From an uncultured cyanobacterium (GTDB taxonomy: Bacteria > Cyanobacteriota > Vampirovibrionia > Gastranaerophilales > Gastranaerophilaceae), in NCBI GenBank assembly GCA_902495705.1, contig CABUXT010000003.1, positions 67,666 to 131,665 of the forward strand: a stretch of 64,000 nt of DNA, in the 5' to 3' direction. Under the pieces are notes generated by a model, which was not told the DNA's origin, did no database searches, and worked only from the letters and a program-made list of their open reading frames with translations. The position numbers were made by a program, and so were the translations under genes. Shown in pieces: positions 1-8,509 of the stretch (positions are counted from its first letter, which is position 1; each line of letters starts with the position of its first letter).

Positions 1-1
1 A

Positions 2-574
2 GATATTGTATATGCTCAAAGTGACCGTTTAAATATCAACTATTTCAAAAATGACAGAAGTGTAATGTGGGATTTGGCACCTCATGATGTCTCTATGATT
101 AGTTATGTTTTGGGCAAAAATCCTGAAAGTGTAATTTCTGCTATCGGTTGTTCTTCTGATAGAAACGATATTATGGACATCACTCATATCGGTATCAAAA
201 TGGAAGGCGGAGCAATCGCTCATATTACAGACAGTTGGATTACTCCTAAAAAACATGTTCAATTACTTGTTCGCGGAACTAAGAAAACTGCAATTTTAGA
301 TGACACTGTACCGGAACATAAATTAACAATTTATGACAACTTTAAAGCAGGCAACAGTGAAAATATTCAACTTGATTACTTAGAAATCGAACCGTTAAAA
401 CTTGAATGTCAGCACTTTATCAGCTGTTGTGAAAACGGTAAAAAAGCTCGTTCAGACGGCGAAAACGGATTTATCGTTGTAAGTATTTTGGAAGAAGCAG
501 AAAAAATTATGCTTGGTGATAGAGCAAAAAATCTTGATAAAGTTGATTTCGCACTATCAAGAACTAAGAAGTAG
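2..574 (+). CDS. Gfo/Idh/MocA family oxidoreductase, C-terminal part (5' end outside window)
   Basis: The reading frame is open from base 2, so the annotated part is the last 190 residues of a longer protein. The segment with NDRSVMWDLAPHDVSM is typical of the C-terminal substrate domain of Gfo/Idh/MocA NAD(P)-dependent sugar or inositol dehydrogenases, in which this Asp-His-Asp region lies near the active site. The N-terminal Rossmann domain must lie upstream. The stop is followed after 15 nt by a CDP-alcohol phosphatidyltransferase, so the two are probably co-transcribed. The substrate cannot be read from this fragment; nucleotide-sugar dehydrogenases and inositol dehydrogenases share the fold. 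Family assignment is fairly sure. Confidence 0.8.
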   Translation, partial: DIVYAQSDRLNINYFKNDRSVMWDLAPHDVSMISYVLGKNPESVISAIGCSSDRNDIMDITHIGIKMEGGAIAHITDSWITPKKHVQLLVRGTKKTAILDDTVPEHKLTIYDNFKAGNSENIQLDYLEIEPLKLECQHFISCCENGKKARSDGENGFIVVSILEEAEKIMLGDRAKNLDKVDFALSRTKK

Positions 575-589
575 GAGAGATTTATAATT

Positions 590-1228
590 ATGAATATTAA
601 AGATAATGCAGCAAATATTGTTTCAATAAGCAGAATATTTGTAGCGTTTGTTGCTATCGGTTTGTTGTTCATTCCGTCAACTTGCGCTTATATTACTGCC
701 GTTGTTTTGACAATAATTGCATTTATTATGGACGGTGTAGACGGATATGTTGCCAGAAAATTCAACCAATCTTCAGAATGGGGTTCAGTGTTGGATATTA
801 TGGGTGACAGAATTGTAGAAATTTCATATTGGATAGCGTTTGCAATTCTTGGATATTTGGCAGGTGCTAATATGGCACTAAATGCAATGTTCCCTATCGT
901 GTGCGCAGCAAGAGCCTTCACTACAGATTCAATCAGAAGTGTAGCGTTGTCAAAAGGTATGACAGCTTTTGGTGAAAAATCTATGCAGTCAACTTCTTGG
1001 GGCAAATTTATTTGTGCATCAAGATTTATGAGAATCAGTTATGCTGTAGCAAAAGTTGTTGCATTTGTATTGTTGATTGTTGGTGCAACTCCGGGGTTGG
1101 ATGAAAAATTCGCGAATCCGATTCATTTAGTTGCTGTAATTTGCGCGTGGATTGCTATTATTTTCTGCGTAGTTCGTGCTATTCCTGTTGTTGCAGAAAG
1201 CGGAAAGTTGTTCAATGATGCCAAGTAA
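590..1228 (+). CDS. CDP-alcohol phosphatidyltransferase family protein (PgsA-like)
   Basis: The 212-residue membrane protein carries the complete family signature: D48, D51-G52, A55-R56, G65, D69 and D73 match D-x2-DG-x2-AR-x8-G-x3-D-x3-D. These Asp residues bind the metals that activate CDP-diacylglycerol for transfer to an alcohol. Several hydrophobic helices follow. Size and the later AR-x4-DSIRSVALSKG region resemble phosphatidylglycerophosphate synthase, but the match is not exact, so the acceptor alcohol is uncertain; an inositol- or glycerol-type acceptor is possible given the upstream dehydrogenase. A good ribosome site (AGGAGAG, 10 nt upstream) supports the ATG at 590. The 3' end overlaps the next gene. 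Confidence 0.85.
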   Translation: MNIKDNAANIVSISRIFVAFVAIGLLFIPSTCAYITAVVLTIIAFIMDGVDGYVARKFNQSSEWGSVLDIMGDRIVEISYWIAFAILGYLAGANMALNAMFPIVCAARAFTTDSIRSVALSKGMTAFGEKSMQSTSWGKFICASRFMRISYAVAKVVAFVLLIVGATPGLDEKFANPIHLVAVICAWIAIIFCVVRAIPVVAESGKLFNDAK

Positions 1229-1670
1229 GTTAAATATAGTTTTATATGAACCGGAAATTCCTCAAAATACAGGCAATATCGCAAGATTATGTGCATGTTG
1301 CGGAGCAAGTTTGTATTTGATTGGCAAATTGGGCTTTTCTTTGTCAAGTAAATATACCAAACGCGCGGGACTTGATTATTGGGACAGTGTAGATATTCAT
1401 AAACTGGAGTCTATGGAAGAGTTGTACAATGAATTTCCTGATGGAACATTCTATTATTTAACAACAAAAGCAGATAAGCTATATACAGATATTGAATTTA
1501 AAGACGGTGATTTTATCGTGTTTGGACCGGAGACAAGAGGGTTGCCTGATAAATATGTCAAAGATTCTCATGCCAGAACTATTCCGATGAAAGAAGGGCA
1601 AAGGAGTCTTAATCTTTCAAATTCTGTAGCGATTGTTGCTTACGAGGCTATAAGGCAAAATGGATTATAA
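1215..1670 (+). CDS. trmL: tRNA (cytidine(34)-2'-O)-methyltransferase TrmL
   Basis: This SPOUT-class methyltransferase should 2'-O-methylate the wobble base of tRNA-Leu isoacceptors using SAM. Recognised features are the N-terminal LYEPEIPQNTGNIARLC block, the FGPETRGLP segment and the C-terminal knot region RSLNLSNSVAIVAYE, which bind SAM in a trefoil knot. About 151 residues is the normal length for this single-domain family. The frame is open further upstream (from 1176), but GGAAAG at 1202-1207 places the start at the ATG ATG pair at 1215/1218; this gives a 14-nt overlap with the phosphatidyltransferase gene. The 3' end overlaps the next gene by 11 nt, so translation is probably coupled. 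Confidence 0.9.
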   Translation: MMPSKLNIVLYEPEIPQNTGNIARLCACCGASLYLIGKLGFSLSSKYTKRAGLDYWDSVDIHKLESMEELYNEFPDGTFYYLTTKADKLYTDIEFKDGDFIVFGPETRGLPDKYVKDSHARTIPMKEGQRSLNLSNSVAIVAYEAIRQNGL

Positions 1671-2475
1671 ACTTCCAAAACGTATAGAAAATTCAAATAA
1701 ATCTACTTACGGTAGAGTTTTAAATATTGCAGGTTCTGATTATATGTCAGGAGCTGCATATTTATCCAGTGTTTCCGCTCTCAAAATAGGTTGCGGTTAT
1801 TGCTTTTTATGTTCGACAGAGCGCGTTATTGATGCAGTTGGGGCACAAACTCAAAATATTGTCTTTTTGCCTTATTCAAAACTTTTAGAAAATTTAATGA
1901 CTGCTGATGTTGTTGAAATCGGTTGTGGTTTATCTCAAGAGTCGATTGCCGTTGAAATTTTTGACAAGGTTATAGAAAATATCCCACAATCTACAAAGTT
2001 GCTGATTGATGCAGACGGTTTAAATATTTTACCCAAAAATCCTGATAAATTTTTAGCTAGGAAATTGAATTCTGTGATTTTGACACCTCATCCTAAAGAG
2101 GCTGCAAGGCTTTTAGGTGTGTCTTTAGATGATGTATTATCAGATGTTGAATCTTCTGCCAAAAAGATTTCTCAAAAATACAATTCTACAGTTGTATTAA
2201 AAACTCACAATTCCGTTGTTGTTTCTCCAAATGGAAACATTTATGTGAATAATACTGGCAATAACTGTATGGCAAAGGCAGGCTCTGGGGATGTGTTGGC
2301 AGGCATGATTTCCGGTTTGTGGGCACAAGGGCTAGATGATTTTGATGCGGTTGTGACAGGTGTTTATTTGCATGGCTTATGCGGAGATTTGGCAAAAGAA
2401 AAGCTTACCGAATATTCTGTTATGGCAGACGATTTGATAAGCTTTATTCCTAATGCGATTAGGAATGGATTATAA
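1660..2475 (+). CDS. nnrD: ADP/ATP-dependent NAD(P)H-hydrate dehydratase
   Basis: This is the YjeF C-terminal (ribokinase-like) domain, which repairs hydrated NAD(P)H. It has a glycine-rich region near the N-terminus (GRVLNIAGSDYMSGAAYL), the DADGLNIL block, LTPHPKEAARLL and the GSGDVLAGMISGL motif with its catalytic Asp near residue 210. At 271 residues it consists of this domain only; the epimerase domain (NnrE) that is often fused at the N-terminus is missing and must be elsewhere or absent. The start overlaps trmL by 11 nt and has AAGG 4 nt upstream. The gene ends 3 nt from the stop of a convergent small gene. Confidence 0.9.
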   Translation: MDYKLPKRIENSNKSTYGRVLNIAGSDYMSGAAYLSSVSALKIGCGYCFLCSTERVIDAVGAQTQNIVFLPYSKLLENLMTADVVEIGCGLSQESIAVEIFDKVIENIPQSTKLLIDADGLNILPKNPDKFLARKLNSVILTPHPKEAARLLGVSLDDVLSDVESSAKKISQKYNSTVVLKTHNSVVVSPNGNIYVNNTGNNCMAKAGSGDVLAGMISGLWAQGLDDFDAVVTGVYLHGLCGDLAKEKLTEYSVMADDLISFIPNAIRNGL

Positions 2476-2478
2476 TGT

Positions 2479-2691
2479 TTAAATAAGTTTTGAAAATTTA
2501 GCTGATTTATCTATATTAATTGCAGAAAACGGACTAAAATAGTCATATCTTTCAATAGCCTTTTTTACTTTTATTTGGGTTGTCAGCATACTGTTTGCCA
2601 AATAGCTGTGAAATTTGTCATAGCCATCTTTTGGTACGGATGGGTTTATCGGATTAAGTTTGGTAAATCTGTTAATTGGTGTTATTTTCAT
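2479..2691 (-). CDS. Small protein of unknown function
   Basis: A 70-residue protein read leftward from an ATG at 2689-2691. That start is preceded by a strong ribosome site (AAAGGAGAT), which is better than the upstream in-frame start at 2754. The sequence begins MKITPINRFTKLNPINP and is basic and polar, with no signal peptide, membrane segment or recognised motif. Short proteins starting MKI-x-PI are something I associate with Gastranaerophilales, but I cannot give a function. A terminator-like hairpin (2744-2787) separates it from speD upstream, and its stop lies 3 nt from the nnrD stop in convergent orientation. Confidence 0.55.
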   Translation of the reverse strand: MKITPINRFTKLNPINPSVPKDGYDKFHSYLANSMLTTQIKVKKAIERYDYFSPFSAINIDKSAKFSKLI

Positions 2692-2743
2692 AATATCTCC
2701 TTTTCTTTTTATAAGTTTATTAAACAACTTTATTACCATAATA

Positions 2744-2787
2744 AAATAGCCCAACCGGATATTATTAATACCTAGTTGGACTATTTC
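2744..2787 (-). terminator. Intrinsic terminator after speD
   Basis: Read leftward, the arms AAATAGTCCAAC and GTTGGGCTATTT pair around an AT-rich loop and are followed by a short T-rich stretch. It lies 22 nt after the speD stop and before the small gene at 2479-2691. Confidence 0.65.
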
Positions 2788-2808
2788 ATTTATTATAAAA
2801 AGATTCGA

Positions 2809-3264
2809 TTAGTTTACTATTTGTTGCATAATTTCAAATGGTTTTTCTACAACTTTCATTGTGTTTCTTGTGATGATGCCACGTTTTAGTTCAGTGAAAC
2901 TTGCTCTTTTGGAGCTGAATTTTTTCTTCAAAAATTCGTAAGCAACTTTAGGGTCGCATTTTGTTCCGCAAGTGAACAAATCAACTGCAGCATAACCAAG
3001 TTCAGGCCAAGTGTGGATTGCCAAATGACTTTCGGAAATGATTACAACTCCTGAAACTCCATACGGACTGAACATGTGGAAACATTTTTGTACGATAGTT
3101 GCGCCACATTCAAGAGCTGAGTCTATCATGTATTTTTCAACTTTGTCGATACTGTTTAGCGTATTAGGGTCGCATTCAAAAAATTCTGCAAGGACATGTT
3201 GCCCTAAATGTATTTCGTCTAGTTCAGAATTTTCCTGAAACATATCTAAAGGTGAATCTGTCAA
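2809..3264 (-). CDS. speD: S-adenosylmethionine decarboxylase proenzyme
   Basis: SpeD makes decarboxylated SAM, the aminopropyl donor for spermidine. The precursor cleaves itself within ISESHLAIHTWPE: Glu78-Ser79 is the processing site, and Ser79 becomes the catalytic pyruvoyl group. His84 and Cys99 (in FTCGT) are the expected catalytic residues. The 151-residue length fits the short prokaryotic type. The gene starts at TTG (3262-3264), supported by AAGGAG 8 nt upstream; the first internal ATG (codon 8) has no ribosome site. No spermidine synthase is adjacent. mtnP at 22.2 kb would recycle the methylthioadenosine that spermidine synthesis produces. Confidence 0.93.
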   Translation of the reverse strand: MTDSPLDMFQENSELDEIHLGQHVLAEFFECDPNTLNSIDKVEKYMIDSALECGATIVQKCFHMFSPYGVSGVVIISESHLAIHTWPELGYAAVDLFTCGTKCDPKVAYEFLKKKFSSKRASFTELKRGIITRNTMKVVEKPFEIMQQIVN

Positions 3265-3348
3265 TTTATTTATCTCCTTATGTCATAAATGTATATTTTT
3301 TACACTACTACATAATATAATAAAAATATTTAATTACCAGTGATTACG

Positions 3349-3373
3349 CGGACTAGCTTAGTCCGTGATTTTT
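3349..3373 (+). terminator. Terminator-like hairpin upstream of the response regulator
   Basis: CGGACTA-GCT-TAGTCCG is a perfect 7-bp stem with a 3-nt loop, followed by TGATTTTT. It looks like a rightward terminator, but no rightward gene ends just before it. It may end an unannotated short transcript, limit readthrough antisense to speD, or act as a protein-binding inverted repeat. Confidence 0.35.
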
Positions 3374-3382
3374 AATAATGGT

Positions 3383-3398
3383 TATAAGTACACTTATA
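3383..3398 (+). promoter_or_regulatory. 16-bp inverted repeat, candidate operator
   Basis: TATAAGT-AC-ACTTATA is a perfect inverted repeat about 85 nt upstream of the response-regulator start, in the gap between divergent speD and the regulator gene. Size and symmetry suit a dimeric DNA-binding protein, perhaps the regulator itself. This is inference from symmetry alone. Confidence 0.3.
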
Positions 3399-3479
3399 CG
3401 CCACTTTCCAGTTATATTCCCTTGTTAAGTTTTATGAATTATGTATAAAAATTTTGTTCTTTGTATTAAAATTCGGAGT

Positions 3480-4178
3480 ATGAATAATAAGATTTTGGTT
3501 ATAGATGATGATATTGCAATAAATGAGTTAATCAAGGTAAATTTAGAACTTGCCGGTTACAAAGCTATACAAGCTTATGACGGAGTTAAAGGTTTTGCGC
3601 TTGTTAAGCAAGAAATGCCGTCTTTGGTTATATTGGATGTAATGATGCCTGATGTTGACGGTTTTACTGTTGCAAAAAGAATAAGACAAAACGAAGAGAC
3701 AAAAAATATTCCGATAATTATGCTAACCGCATTGTCTCAGTTGAATGACAAAGTGAACGGTTTTAATATCGGTGTAGATGATTATTTAGTTAAGCCGTTT
3801 GAAGTCGAAGAGTTGATGGTACGCGTGAGAGCATTGCTAAAAAGAACAAATCAAATTCCTGTTTCCGCATCAACCAGAGATTTGTTGACACTTGGTGAAA
3901 TTACATTGTTACCAGAACAGTATAGTGTAAAAATCGGAGATAAGCAGGCTAAATTAACTCCGATAGAGTTTGATATTTTTAATTTGTTATTCCAAAATCA
4001 TGGAAATATGGTATCTTCTGCAAAATTGTTGAAAGATATTTGGGGATATTCTCCTGATGATGATATCGAGACTATAAGAGTCCATATAAGACATTTGAGA
4101 AGTAAAATTGATAAAATCTCCGATGGAAAAAAATATATCGAAACTATTTATGGTGGCGGTTATAAATTGAATGTTTAA
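3480..4178 (+). CDS. OmpR/PhoB-family response regulator
   Basis: A two-domain regulator of 232 residues. The N-terminal receiver has the acidic pocket D9-D10-D11, the phosphoacceptor D53 (LILDVMMPDVDG, with the D in DVMMP), T83 and K105 (VKPF). The C-terminal winged helix has EFDIFNLLFQNHGNMVS and the recognition region ETIRVHIRHLRSKI ending IYGGGYKL. The frame opens at 3441, but family alignment places the start at MNNKILVIDDD (ATG 3480); GGAG lies only 1 nt from this ATG, so the start is not certain. No histidine kinase is next to it, so it is an orphan here. Its resemblance to cyanobacterial RpaA/RpaB-type regulators is an impression, not a tested relationship. Confidence 0.88.
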   Translation: MNNKILVIDDDIAINELIKVNLELAGYKAIQAYDGVKGFALVKQEMPSLVILDVMMPDVDGFTVAKRIRQNEETKNIPIIMLTALSQLNDKVNGFNIGVDDYLVKPFEVEELMVRVRALLKRTNQIPVSASTRDLLTLGEITLLPEQYSVKIGDKQAKLTPIEFDIFNLLFQNHGNMVSSAKLLKDIWGYSPDDDIETIRVHIRHLRSKIDKISDGKKYIETIYGGGYKLNV

Positions 4179-4189
4179 ATAATTTTGAA

Positions 4190-4376
4190 CCTCACCCTAA
4201 CCCTCTCCCTAGGAGAGGGAAGAACAATCAAACATGTGGATGTCATTCTGAAAGGATTAAAAATCAAGGAGTGCAGCGACGTAGATTTTATCCTGTTCAG
4301 AATCTCTAATTTGACAGATAGCTCTATTGTCTAAAATGTTCAATTAGAGACCCTGAAACAAGTTCAGGGTGACAAT
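4190..4376. repeat. Cluster of three intergenic palindromes
   Basis: The gap between two convergent genes holds three palindromes. 4190-4220 is the CCCTCACCCTAACCCTCTCCC type with its inverted arm GGAGAGGGA. 4242-4306 is the long type: outer arms ATTCTGAA/TTCAGAAT, then AGGATTAAAAATC/GATTTTATCCT, with loop core GGAGTGCAGCGACG. 4347-4373 is the short type with arms ACCCTGAA/TTCAGGGT. The same families recur in other gaps of the window. I see no gene here. Confidence 0.85.
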
Positions 4377-4436
4377 ACAGGAATCTTTAATTAAACAAAT
4401 AGGTCTCTTCTGACCTATTTGCTTTATTTAATACAT

Positions 4437-4470
4437 TAAAAAAGAGCCCTTTAACAAGGACTCTTTTTCA
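4437..4470. terminator. Bidirectional intrinsic terminator
   Basis: The stem AAAAAGAGCCC/GGACTCTTTTT has an A-run before and a T-run after it, so it can work on both strands. It sits between the response regulator and the convergent rpsP gene, 25 nt after the rpsP stop. Confidence 0.8.
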
Positions 4471-4494
4471 AAATCTTTCAAATTGATTTTTAAA

Positions 4495-4863
4495 CTATGC
4501 TTCAGCAGGAGCTTCTTCTGCTTGAGCAGCAGCCTCAGCAGCAGCTTTTGCAGCTTCTTCTTCTGCTTGTTTTTTAGCTAATGCTTTTTTAGAAAGTTTA
4601 ACTGTTTCTTTTTTTACATAGTTCAAAGTACCGTCTTCGTTGCAGTTTTTGATTAAATATGCAACTGTTTCAGTAGGTTGAGCACCTTTAGAAATCCATT
4701 CCAAAGCTGTAGCTTTGTCCAATTTCATTTCTTTAGTTTTTGGATTGTAGTGACCTAATTCTTGGATTGGTCTACCTTCTCTTTTTGTAGTTGAGTTGAT
4801 AACGATAACTCTGTATGTAGGGTTTTTCTTAGCGCCCAATCTTTTTAATCTGATTTTTAACAT
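4495..4863 (-). CDS. rpsP: 30S ribosomal protein S16
   Basis: S16 is needed for 30S assembly. The N-terminal MLKIRLKRLGAKKNPTYRVI, then REGRPIQELGHYNPKTKE and WISKGAQPTETV are diagnostic. The frame is open to 4908, but the correct start is the ATG at 4861-4863, which has AAGAAGGA just upstream and matches the family's N-terminus. The core is about 85 residues; the remaining C-terminus is a long Lys-, Ala- and Glu-rich tail (122 residues in total), as seen in several bacterial lineages. It stands alone here: the common neighbours rimM, trmD and rplS are not in the window. The gene is divergent from tig. Confidence 0.95.
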   Translation of the reverse strand: MLKIRLKRLGAKKNPTYRVIVINSTTKREGRPIQELGHYNPKTKEMKLDKATALEWISKGAQPTETVAYLIKNCNEDGTLNYVKKETVKLSKKALAKKQAEEEAAKAAAEAAAQAEEAPAEA

Positions 4864-5116
4864 TTTTGTTTTTCCTTCTTTTTCTTGTGTTATTTGAGTT
4901 TTCGGCAATTCAACCGCCGCTTGTTGATTTACCTTAGGCAGGTTATAGAGGAATCTACCTGACTATACTTGAATTTAATCACAAAAATCTTTTTCGTGCA
5001 AGTTAAATTTGAATTTGTGTAAATTAACCTTGTAATCCATTCGTATGAGTTGATTTTATTATTTTTTGCGGTAAGATTTAACAAGATACATGTGTAAATA
5101 ATAAAGGATATTAGAA

Positions 5117-6439
5117 ATGGAAACAACATTAACAAACGTAAAAGACAACGTAGTAAGTATTAGTATGACTATTCCTGCAAAAGAGGCAGCAAGTGCATAC
5201 AACTCAGCAGCAAACAAAATTGCTCAATATATCAATGTAGACGGTTTTAGAAAAGGTAAAGCTCCAAGAGCTGTTGTTGAAAGACATGTGGGTGTTGACA
5301 GAATCCAACAAGAAGCTTTGGAAATGTTACTACCAAAATACTTGGGTCAAGCAATTTATGACAACAAATTGGATGTAATTACTCAACCTGCTATTACTGA
5401 TTACAAATTTGAATCAGGTAAAGATGTTCAAGTTACTTTTGAAGTTGAAACAAGACCTGAAGTTAAATTGGGTGATTTCAAAGGCTTGAACGTAAAAGTT
5501 GAAGTTCCTGCAGCTGATGATGATGCTTTTGATAAAGCTCTAAACGGTTTCTTAACTCAACATGCCTCAATGGAATTAGTTTTGGATAGGCCATCAAACA
5601 ATACAGATACAGTTGTATTTGATTTTGAAGGTACTTGCAACGGTGAACCAATTCAAGGCGGAGCTGCTAAAGGTTATGCTTTAGATTTAGGTAATTCAAA
5701 CTTCATCCCGGGATTTGCTGAACAATTAGTTGGTCACAATATCAAAGATGAATTTGATATCCAAGTAACATTCCCTGAAGAATACCACGATGAAAAATTG
5801 AAAGGTCAACCTGCAACTTTTGCTATTAAAATTAACGAAATTAAACAAAGAGTTATGCCAGAATTGACAGATGAATTTGTTCAAAAGAACAGCAAATTCC
5901 AAACAGTTGATGAATTAAAAGCTGATATCAAATCTTATATTGAAACTCAAAGAGAAAATATCAAAAAAATGAACGCTGAAAATGCTGTATTCAAAACAGT
6001 TATCGATTCTTCATCTGTTGAAATTCCTCAAGGTATGATTGATAGAGAAATCGAATCATTAAAAGCTGATTATAAACAAAGATTACAATATCAAGGTATT
6101 GACTGGGATACATTCGTAAAATCTCAAGGTGACGATTTTGAAAAGAATATGGTTGATGATGCTACAACAAGAATCAAAAATTCTTTAATTATCGATAAGA
6201 TTTCTAAAGAGGCTGATGTAAAAGTTGAACAAGCTGACTTCCAAAACAAAATCGGTCAAATGGCTGGAGCTTACGGTGTAGGACCTCAAGAATTGTTGAA
6301 ACAATTCGGTCAAAATCCTGACTTCTTGTCTTCTTTATCTCAACAAATCGTTAATGATAAAGTTAAAGAGTTCTTGCTAGAAAACAACAACATTGAATAT
6401 GTTGAAGTAAAACCTGAAGAACAAAAAGTGGAAGCTTAA
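5117..6439 (+). CDS. tig: Trigger factor (ribosome-associated chaperone and peptidyl-prolyl isomerase)
   Basis: Trigger factor binds at the ribosome exit tunnel and shields nascent chains. The N-terminal ribosome-binding domain contains the signature GFRKGKAPRAVVERHVG (about residues 43-60). A FKBP-type isomerase domain lies around residues 155-245, and the helical C-terminal chaperone arms fill the rest. The length of 440 residues is normal. The start at 5117 has AAAGGA 9 nt upstream. It is followed by clpP and clpX in the order found in many bacteria; gaps of 46 and 23 nt suggest one protein-quality-control operon ending at the terminator near 8440. Confidence 0.95.
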   Translation: METTLTNVKDNVVSISMTIPAKEAASAYNSAANKIAQYINVDGFRKGKAPRAVVERHVGVDRIQQEALEMLLPKYLGQAIYDNKLDVITQPAITDYKFESGKDVQVTFEVETRPEVKLGDFKGLNVKVEVPAADDDAFDKALNGFLTQHASMELVLDRPSNNTDTVVFDFEGTCNGEPIQGGAAKGYALDLGNSNFIPGFAEQLVGHNIKDEFDIQVTFPEEYHDEKLKGQPATFAIKINEIKQRVMPELTDEFVQKNSKFQTVDELKADIKSYIETQRENIKKMNAENAVFKTVIDSSSVEIPQGMIDREIESLKADYKQRLQYQGIDWDTFVKSQGDDFEKNMVDDATTRIKNSLIIDKISKEADVKVEQADFQNKIGQMAGAYGVGPQELLKQFGQNPDFLSSLSQQIVNDKVKEFLLENNNIEYVEVKPEEQKVEA

Positions 6440-6485
6440 TAAAATACAGTTATAATATTTAATAAATAAGAAAGGGAATTAAATC

Positions 6486-7076
6486 ATGAGTTTTGTACCT
6501 GTAGTTATTGAACAATCTAGCAGAGGCGAAAGGTCTTTCGACATCTTCTCAAGATTGTTAAGAGAAAGAATCATCTTTTTGGGAACTGCAATTGATGATA
6601 TGGTAGCAAACCTTGTTGTTGCTCAATTGTTGTTACTTGATAGTGAAAATCCTGAAAAAGACATTATGTTATATATCAACAGCCCTGGTGGCAGTGTAAC
6701 TGCAGGTTTCGCAATTTATGATACTATGCAGCATATCAGAGCAGATGTTTCTACAATCTGTCTTGGTCAAGCAGCATCTATGGGTGCATTCTTACTATCT
6801 TCTGGTACTAAAGGTAAGAGAATGGCTCTACCTCACTCAAGAGTGTTGATTCACCAACCTCTTGGTGGTGCTCAAGGTCAAGCAACTGATATCGAAATCC
6901 AAGCTGCTGAAATTATTAGAATCAAAAAATCATTAAATGAAATTTTGGCTTCTAATACAGGTCAATCTATCAAGAAAATTGAAAAAGATACTGACAGAGA
7001 CTATATTATGACTCCTCAGGAAGCTTTAGAATATGGTATGATTGATAAAGTCATTTCTCGTGACGTTGTTAAATAA
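6486..7076 (+). CDS. clpP: ATP-dependent Clp protease proteolytic subunit
   Basis: A serine protease that forms the degradation barrel with ClpX or ClpA/C. The catalytic triad is complete: S98 in GQAASMG, H123 in LIHQPLGG and D172 in [16 protein letters not shown] is the family substrate-binding block. The length of 196 residues is normal. The mature chain probably begins after a short propeptide, but the cleavage site is not obvious. AAAGGG lies upstream of the ATG. Its position between tig and clpX fits co-regulation of folding and degradation. Confidence 0.97.
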   Translation: MSFVPVVIEQSSRGERSFDIFSRLLRERIIFLGTAIDDMVANLVVAQLLLLDSENPEKDIMLYINSPGGSVTAGFAIYDTMQHIRADVSTICLGQAASMGAFLLSSGTKGKRMALPHSRVLIHQPLGGAQGQATDIEIQAAEIIRIKKSLNEILASNTGQSIKKIEKDTDRDYIMTPQEALEYGMIDKVISRDVVK

Positions 7077-7099
7077 TTAAAATTTGGAGATATAATTAA

Positions 7100-8407
7100 A
7101 TGCCAAAAAATGATGACAAGTTAAAATGTTCTTTTTGCGGAAAGACTCAAGACCAAGTAAAAAAACTTATTGCAGGTCCTGAAGTTTACATCTGCGATGA
7201 GTGTGTTGAGCTTTGTAATGAAATCTTGGATGAAGAATTTTTTGAAGCAAAAGATAAAGAATCCAATGGTTCTGAGCAATCTCCTGAAAAAGGCGAAAAA
7301 CCTATTCCAAAACCACACGAAATTAAAGAATATTTAGACCAATATATTGTAGGGCAAGATGATGCTAAAAAAGTATTGTCAGTTGCCGTATATAACCACT
7401 ACAAACGTTTGAAACACAACAAAGAGGCAGGCAAGGATAATGTAGAAATTCAAAAATCTAACATTTTGCTTGTTGGTCCAACCGGTTCAGGTAAAACTTT
7501 GTTGGCTCAAACTTTGGCAAAAATGCTTGATGTTCCGTTTGCTGTAGCGGATGCTACAACATTAACTGAGGCAGGTTATGTTGGTGATGATGTTGAAAAC
7601 ATTCTTTTGAGATTGTATCAAAATGCCGAATTTGATTCAGCTAAGGCTGAACGCGGTATCATCTACATTGATGAAATTGATAAAATTTCAAGAAAGAGTG
7701 AAAATACTTCAATTACAAGAGATGTATCAGGTGAAGGTGTTCAACAGGCACTTTTGAAAATGATTGAAGGTACTGTTGCTCATGTTCCTCCTCAAGGTGG
7801 TAGAAAACACCCTCATCAAGAGTTTATTGAGATTGATACAAGCAATATCTTGTTCATCGTTGGTGGTGCTTTTGTCGGATTGGAAAAAATCGTAGATGCA
7901 AGAGCTGGTGTTGGTAATTCAGTAGGCTTTGGAGCAAAAGCTGCAATGTCTCAAGCTGAAAAAGAGGCAAATGCCGTAAGATTGTTGAAAAAACTTCAAC
8001 CTGAAGATTTGTTGAAATTCGGTTTGATTCCTGAATTTATCGGTCGTGTTCCTGTTTATGCAGTTTTAGACCAGTTGAATGAAAAAACTTTGAAAATGAT
8101 TTTGACTGAACCTAAAAATGCGGTTCTAAAACAATATCAAGCATTGTTAAAAATGGATGGTGTTGATTTGGAATTTGAACCGGAAGCAGTTGATTTGATT
8201 GCTAAAGAAGCTATCAAACGTAAGACTGGTGCTCGTGCATTACGTTCAATTGTTGAAGAAATCATGCTTGATGTTATGTATGACGTACCGACAAAAGAAA
8301 ATATCGACAAATTTGTTGTAACTGCCGATATGGTAAAAAACAGAAAGAATGCCGAAGTTGTTCAACTTCCTAAAAAAGATGAGCAAACAAAAGAAATCAG
8401 TGCTTAA
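7100..8407 (+). CDS. clpX: ATP-dependent Clp protease ATP-binding subunit ClpX
   Basis: An AAA+ unfoldase that feeds substrates to ClpP. The N-terminal zinc-binding domain uses C10, C13, C32 and C35. Walker A is GPTGSGKT (126-133) and Walker B is IIYIDEID (187-194). GYVGDDVE, the IGF-like loop region and the sensor-2 GARALRS segment are also present, so the enzyme looks complete. The length of 435 residues is typical. GGAG lies just upstream of the start. A strong terminator follows 20 nt after the stop, closing the tig-clpP-clpX operon. Confidence 0.97.
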   Translation: MPKNDDKLKCSFCGKTQDQVKKLIAGPEVYICDECVELCNEILDEEFFEAKDKESNGSEQSPEKGEKPIPKPHEIKEYLDQYIVGQDDAKKVLSVAVYNHYKRLKHNKEAGKDNVEIQKSNILLVGPTGSGKTLLAQTLAKMLDVPFAVADATTLTEAGYVGDDVENILLRLYQNAEFDSAKAERGIIYIDEIDKISRKSENTSITRDVSGEGVQQALLKMIEGTVAHVPPQGGRKHPHQEFIEIDTSNILFIVGGAFVGLEKIVDARAGVGNSVGFGAKAAMSQAEKEANAVRLLKKLQPEDLLKFGLIPEFIGRVPVYAVLDQLNEKTLKMILTEPKNAVLKQYQALLKMDGVDLEFEPEAVDLIAKEAIKRKTGARALRSIVEEIMLDVMYDVPTKENIDKFVVTADMVKNRKNAEVVQLPKKDEQTKEISA

Positions 8408-8424
8408 TTTCTAAAATATATACT

Positions 8425-8457
8425 AAAGAGAGTGGGCAATTTACCCACTCTTTTTAT
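8425..8457 (+). terminator. Intrinsic terminator after clpX
   Basis: GAGTGGG-caattta-CCCACTC followed by TTTTTATT makes a strong rightward terminator directly after clpX and before polA. Confidence 0.88.
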
Positions 8458-8509
8458 TTGCCAAAATGGTGTTTTTATGCGAAAATTTTGGCTATAGGGA
8501 GAATTATGA

